Assembly: GCF_001650405.1 (NCBI RefSeq)
Contig: NZ_LWCU01000034.1
Coordinates: forward strand, 62,001 to 126,000
Direction: 5' to 3'
Source: Microbacterium sp. H83
GTDB taxonomy: Bacteria > Actinomycetota > Actinomycetes > Actinomycetales > Microbacteriaceae
Length of the DNA stretch: 64,000 nt
Shown: in pieces, positions 60,417-64,000 of the stretch
How the letters are laid out: each line of letters opens with the position of its first letter
How positions within the stretch are numbered: position 1 is the first letter of the stretch
The notes under the pieces: generated by a model
Databases searched by the model: none
Seen by the model: the letters and a program-made list of their open reading frames with translations, nothing else
Told to the model about the DNA's origin: nothing
Made by a program: the position numbers and the translations under genes

Positions 60417-62729
60417 GTGACCACAGCCCTCTACCGCCGCTACCGCCCCGAGTCGTTCGGCGAGATGATCGGGCAGTCCCAGGTGACCGATCCGCTGATG
60501 ACCGCTCTGCGCGGCGATCGCGTCGGCCACGCCTACCTGTTCTCCGGTCCTCGGGGATGCGGCAAGACGACCTCCGCGCGCATCCTCGCGCGCTGCCTGA
60601 ACTGCGCCGAGGGGCCCACCGACGTGCCGTGCGGCACCTGCCCGAGCTGCGTCGAGCTGTCGCGCGCGGGCGGCGGATCGCTCGACGTCGTCGAGATCGA
60701 CGCCGCGAGCCACAACGGCGTCGACGACGCGCGCGATCTCCGCGAGCGTGCGACCTTCGCGCCGAGCCGTGACCGCTACAAGATCTTCATCCTCGATGAG
60801 GCGCACATGGTGACGCCCCAGGGCTTCAACGCGCTCCTCAAGCTCGTCGAGGAGCCCCCGCCGCACGTGAAGTTCATCTTCGCGACGACCGAGCCCGAGA
60901 AGGTGCTCGGCACGATCCGCTCGCGCACGCACCACTATCCGTTCCGCCTCGTGCCGCCCGCGGCCATGCTCGAGTACGTCGAGAAGCTCTGCGCCGAAGA
61001 GGGGGTCGTCGCCGAGCGCGGCGTGCTGCCCCTGGTCGTGCGCGCCGGCGGAGGCTCGCCGCGAGACACGCTCTCGCTGCTCGATCAGCTGATCGCGGGA
61101 TCCGACTCTCCCGCGGGCTCCGAGACCGTGACGGTCTCCTACGAGCGCGCGGTGGCCCTGCTCGGCTACACGCACGCGACGCTGCTCGACGAGATCGTCG
61201 ACGCGCTCGCCGCCGGCGACGCCGCGGCGGCATTCCCCGCGGTCGATCGCGTGGTGCAGACGGGTCAGGACCCGCGACGCTTCGTCGACGATCTGCTCGA
61301 GCGCCTGCGCGACCTCATCGTCATCGCGGCTGTCGGCGCCGGTGCGTCCTCGGTGCTCCGGGGCATCGCCGAAGACGAGCTGGCGCGCATGCGCAGTCAG
61401 GCCGAGGCGTTCGGCGGAGCCCGTCTGTCGCGCACGGCCGATGTCGTCAGCGCCGCCCTCGACGACATGTCGGGTGCGACCTCGCCGCGTCTGCACCTCG
61501 AGCTCATGGTCGCCCGCGTGCTCGCCGGTGCGGCGGATGCGGGGGCTCCCACGACCGGCGTGCCGACGACGCCCTCCGCACGCGCGGCTGCGACGGGGCC
61601 GGCGGTGCCTGCCGGAGCGGCTGCGCCCGCTGCATCGGCGCCCGCTGCATCGGCGCCCGCGTCGACCGCCGATGGATCGACCGGTGCCGGTGCCGGTGCC
61701 GCCGCCGCGGCTCCGGGCATCGTGACCTCGGCCGGTGCCGCGCCCGCAGGCTCCTCCGCGTCGGCGACGCCGGATGCCGCTCGCGAACCCGCGACCGGCA
61801 CCGCTCAGACGCCGCCCGCCGACCCGACCGCATCCGTGCCGAGCGGCCCCGTGGTGTTCGACCAGGTGACCGCGGCATGGCCGGCCGTCCTCAAGCGGCT
61901 CGAGAGCATCAGCCGCACCTCGTGGCTGCTGGCCACCGCGGTGCAGCCGCTCGCCTATGCGACGGACACCGAGGTGCTCACCCTGGGGTTCACGAGTCAG
62001 CATGACGTGGCGAAGTTCAAGGGCAGCACGCCCGGCTCGGGGCCCTCCGACCATCTGCGCAGCGCCATCGAGCAGGAGCTCGGAGTGACGGTCAAGTACC
62101 GCCCGGCGCCGATGCCTGTCGGCGGCGCCCCGCGTCAGCCCGCGACATCGCCGTCCGGCGCGCCGTCGGGCGACGCGCCTGCATCGGAGCCTGCGTCAGC
62201 GGGGTCGTCCCGTCCGCAGACCCGAAGCGCATCCGCCGCGCCGGTGACCGAGTGGGCGGTGGCGCCCATCCCGGCATCCGCGGCCCCGGTCGCCGCGCCC
62301 GCCGGCGCACCCTCGTCCGCGCCGTCCGCCGGGGAGGCCCCGGCCGTGTCGCCTGCCGGCGCGGCCTCGCCCGTGTCGCCGACGACCGTCCCGTCTCCGG
62401 CATCTCGCTCCACCGCGCACGATGAGCCGCCGTACCCGATCGACGACGAGCCGCCGTACTTCGACGACGAGCCGCCGTACGACCCGTCGTTCGAGCCGGC
62501 GCCGGGCGGCCGACCGAGCGCCCCGTCGCAGGCTCCGACCGCCCCGGTCCCGCAGGCTGCGACGGCGGCCCCCTCCGTGAAGGCGGCACCCGCCGCATCC
62601 GCCCCGGTCGTCACCGAGCGCACCCCCGGCGGGGGAGTCCAGCGCTACGGCGAGGCCGTGATCCGCCAGGTGCTCGGCGCGACGTTCGTGCGCGAAGAGC
62701 CCTACGAGCCCCCGACGAGGTTCTCCTGA
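60417..62729 (+). CDS. dnaX: DNA polymerase III subunit gamma/tau
   Basis: 770 residues. AAA+ domain: Walker [20 protein letters not shown], a Cys cluster [19 protein letters not shown] for zinc, Walker [21 protein letters not shown], and sensor [11 protein letters not shown]. Residues ~370-475 and ~560-730 are Ala/Pro/Ser-rich, with a tau-like domain between ([20 protein letters not shown]). DnaX is the clamp-loader motor. The stop overlaps recR. GTG 60417 is preferred over 60414 from the family start ([13 protein letters not shown]) and the -10 spacing. Confidence 0.95.
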   Translation: MTTALYRRYRPESFGEMIGQSQVTDPLMTALRGDRVGHAYLFSGPRGCGKTTSARILARCLNCAEGPTDVPCGTCPSCVELSRAGGGSLDVVEIDAASHNGVDDARDLRERATFAPSRDRYKIFILDEAHMVTPQGFNALLKLVEEPPPHVKFIFATTEPEKVLGTIRSRTHHYPFRLVPPAAMLEYVEKLCAEEGVVAERGVLPLVVRAGGGSPRDTLSLLDQLIAGSDSPAGSETVTVSYERAVALLGYTHATLLDEIVDALAAGDAAAAFPAVDRVVQTGQDPRRFVDDLLERLRDLIVIAAVGAGASSVLRGIAEDELARMRSQAEAFGGARLSRTADVVSAALDDMSGATSPRLHLELMVARVLAGAADAGAPTTGVPTTPSARAAATGPAVPAGAAAPAASAPAASAPASTADGSTGAGAGAAAAAPGIVTSAGAAPAGSSASATPDAAREPATGTAQTPPADPTASVPSGPVVFDQVTAAWPAVLKRLESISRTSWLLATAVQPLAYATDTEVLTLGFTSQHDVAKFKGSTPGSGPSDHLRSAIEQELGVTVKYRPAPMPVGGAPRQPATSPSGAPSGDAPASEPASAGSSRPQTRSASAAPVTEWAVAPIPASAAPVAAPAGAPSSAPSAGEAPAVSPAGAASPVSPTTVPSPASRSTAHDEPPYPIDDEPPYFDDEPPYDPSFEPAPGGRPSAPSQAPTAPVPQAATAAPSVKAAPAASAPVVTERTPGGGVQRYGEAVIRQVLGATFVREEPYEPPTRFS

Positions 62730-63322
62730 TGTACGACGGCATCGTCCAAGAGCTGATCGACGAGTTCGGCCGCCTGCCGGGCATCGGCCCGAAGTCCGCG
62801 CAGCGCATCGCGTTCCACATCCTCCAGACGCCGACGTTCGACGTCGCACGCCTGTCGGAGCTCCTCACCGAGATCCGCGTCCGGGTGCGCTTCTGCGAGG
62901 TCTGCGGCAACGTCGCCGAGCAGGAGCGCTGCGCGATCTGCCGCGACCCCCGACGCAACGGCGCCCTCATCTGCGTGGTCGAGGACGCGAAGGATGTGGC
63001 CGCCATCGAGCGCACACGGGAGTTCCGCGGTCTGTACCACGTGCTCGGCGGCGCGATCAGCCCGATCGCCGGCATCGGCCCCGACGACCTGCGGATCGCG
63101 CAGCTCATGACCCGGCTCGCCGACGGCACGGTGCAGGAGGTCATCCTGGCCACGAACCCCAACCTCGAGGGCGAGGCCACCGCGAGCTACCTCAGCCGCC
63201 TGCTGACCACGATGCAGATCACGGTCTCGCGGCTCGCGTCCGGTCTGCCGGTCGGCGGCGACCTCGAGTACGCCGACGAGGTCACCCTCGGGCGCGCGTT
63301 CGAGGGTCGGCGCGTGCTGTGA
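62729..63322 (+). CDS. recR: recombination protein RecR
   Basis: 197 residues: helix-hairpin-helix [21 protein letters not shown]4 zinc finger [18 protein letters not shown], and Toprim domain [18 protein letters not shown]. RecR works with RecO and RecF in gap repair. The ATG overlaps the dnaX stop (TGATG), the usual dnaX-recR pair. Confidence 0.97.
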   Translation: MYDGIVQELIDEFGRLPGIGPKSAQRIAFHILQTPTFDVARLSELLTEIRVRVRFCEVCGNVAEQERCAICRDPRRNGALICVVEDAKDVAAIERTREFRGLYHVLGGAISPIAGIGPDDLRIAQLMTRLADGTVQEVILATNPNLEGEATASYLSRLLTTMQITVSRLASGLPVGGDLEYADEVTLGRAFEGRRVL

Positions 63323-64000
63323 ACGCGCACGGCGGGTTCTCTCGCCGAGGCTGGCTGCTCTTCGGCGCGATGGCGCTGCTGTGGGGTGTGCCCTACCTCT
63401 TCATCAGCGTCGCCGTCGAATCGTTCTCGCCGCCGGCGATCGTGGCGGGACGCACGCTGATCGCGGCGCTGCTCCTGCTGCCGTTCGCGATCCGCGGCGG
63501 CGCGCTGCGCCAGGCATGGAAGGTCTGGCCGTGGGTCCTCGCCTTCGGCGCGATCGAGATGGCGGGGCCGTTCGTGCTGCTCGGCCATGCCGAGATGACC
63601 CTGCCGTCGGGCATGACGGGGCTGCTCGTCGCGACCGTGCCGCTGTTCGCCGCCCTCATCGCGCTGGGAGGCGGCGACAGGGGAGTGCTCCGACCCGCCC
63701 GCGGCATCGGCCTCCTCGTGGGCTTCGTCGGCGTCGCGATCGTCGTCGCCGGGCCGGGGCTGTTCGGCGGCGAGGTCAGCCTCCTCGCAGCCGGGGAGGT
63801 GCTGCTCGTCGCCGTGCTGTACGCGATCGCACCGTTCATCGTCGCCCGCAAGCTCGCGGACGTGCCGTCGCTGGGCACCATCACCCTGTCACTCCTGATG
63901 ATCGGGCTCATCTATCTGCCCATCGGCCTGCTGACGCAGCATCGGGTGCCGACTCTGCCCTCCATCGGGGCGCTCCTCGCGCTCGCCGTCATCTGCACTG
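63319..64000 (+). CDS. EamA-family (DMT) transporter, C-terminally cut by the window
   Basis: The GTG at 63319 overlaps the recR stop (GTGA) and the frame is open to the window end (227 codons). It shows [40 protein letters not shown] and about seven helices, the first half and more of a ten-helix EamA carrier. Substrates vary within the family. Confidence 0.85.
   Translation, partial: MNAHGGFSRRGWLLFGAMALLWGVPYLFISVAVESFSPPAIVAGRTLIAALLLLPFAIRGGALRQAWKVWPWVLAFGAIEMAGPFVLLGHAEMTLPSGMTGLLVATVPLFAALIALGGGDRGVLRPARGIGLLVGFVGVAIVVAGPGLFGGEVSLLAAGEVLLVAVLYAIAPFIVARKLADVPSLGTITLSLLMIGLIYLPIGLLTQHRVPTLPSIGALLALAVICT

Overview
The window is GC-rich actinobacterial DNA, most likely from Microbacterium or a close relative in Microbacteriaceae. 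The evidence is strong codon bias to G/C, frequent GTG starts, the tRNA-Trp-secE-nusG-rplK-rplA order, an acidic N-terminal extension on NusG, many genes whose -10 hexamer lies 6-7 nt before the start codon (leaderless transcription), and a daptide-type peptide cluster of the kind first characterised from Microbacterium paraoxydans. Both window ends cut through genes: an amine oxidase on the left and an EamA transporter on the right.

Layout. 1-5749: a putrescine/polyamine catabolic operon (amine oxidase end, universal stress protein, APC permease, two aldehyde dehydrogenases). 5750-6891: a gene-free convergent intergenic region made of tandem repeats, including four full units of 181-184 bp. 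6892-9418 (minus): a DedA protein and a two-component system. 9555-11279: pyruvate oxidase. 11433-14301: tRNA-Trp, secE, nusG, rplK, rplA. 14465-16769: a polar amino-acid ABC importer. 16817-18482: a divergent LysE exporter and LysG regulator. 18739-21752: a tightly overlapping five-gene SipW-type surface-protein operon with its own signal peptidase and an LAXTG wall-anchored protein. 21778-25780: a solo YqaJ-type nuclease, a G6PDH and a GH15 enzyme. 25787-26926: rplJ-rplL with a structured leader. 27026-31818: a LacI regulator facing a glycoside ABC importer. 31897-34483: reverse transsulfuration (CBS, cystathionine lyase/synthase). 34736-37564: MFS drug exporter, PAP2 phosphatase, GNAT, tRNA-Ser.

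37741-46455 is the most distinctive part: a complete daptide RiPP cluster. An RRE recognition protein (mpaC), class-III aminotransferase (mpaD), alcohol-dehydrogenase-fold oxidative decarboxylase (mpaB), three tiny precursor genes of 43, 41 and 39 codons that all end in Thr, a methyltransferase (mpaM), a membrane M50 protease (mpaP) and a three-gene ABC exporter lie head to tail, mostly with ATGA overlaps. In this class the C-terminal Thr is oxidatively decarboxylated, transaminated and dimethylated, so the peptide ends in a second amine. The precursor genes are easily missed by gene callers.

46504-64000: a leaderless tRNA-uridine hydroxylase; a minus-strand MoxR ATPase with a DUF58 protein fused in frame to a transglutaminase; the SRP RNA; a rhomboid protease; a lysozyme-like protein; pta-ackA; beta-phosphoglucomutase-GH65 disaccharide phosphorylase; dnaX-recR; and a truncated EamA transporter. 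The LacI-MalEFG-type importer, GH65 phosphorylase, beta-PGM, G6PDH and GH15 enzyme suggest active alpha-glucoside use, with pyruvate oxidase and Pta-AckA handling overflow acetate and acetyl phosphate.
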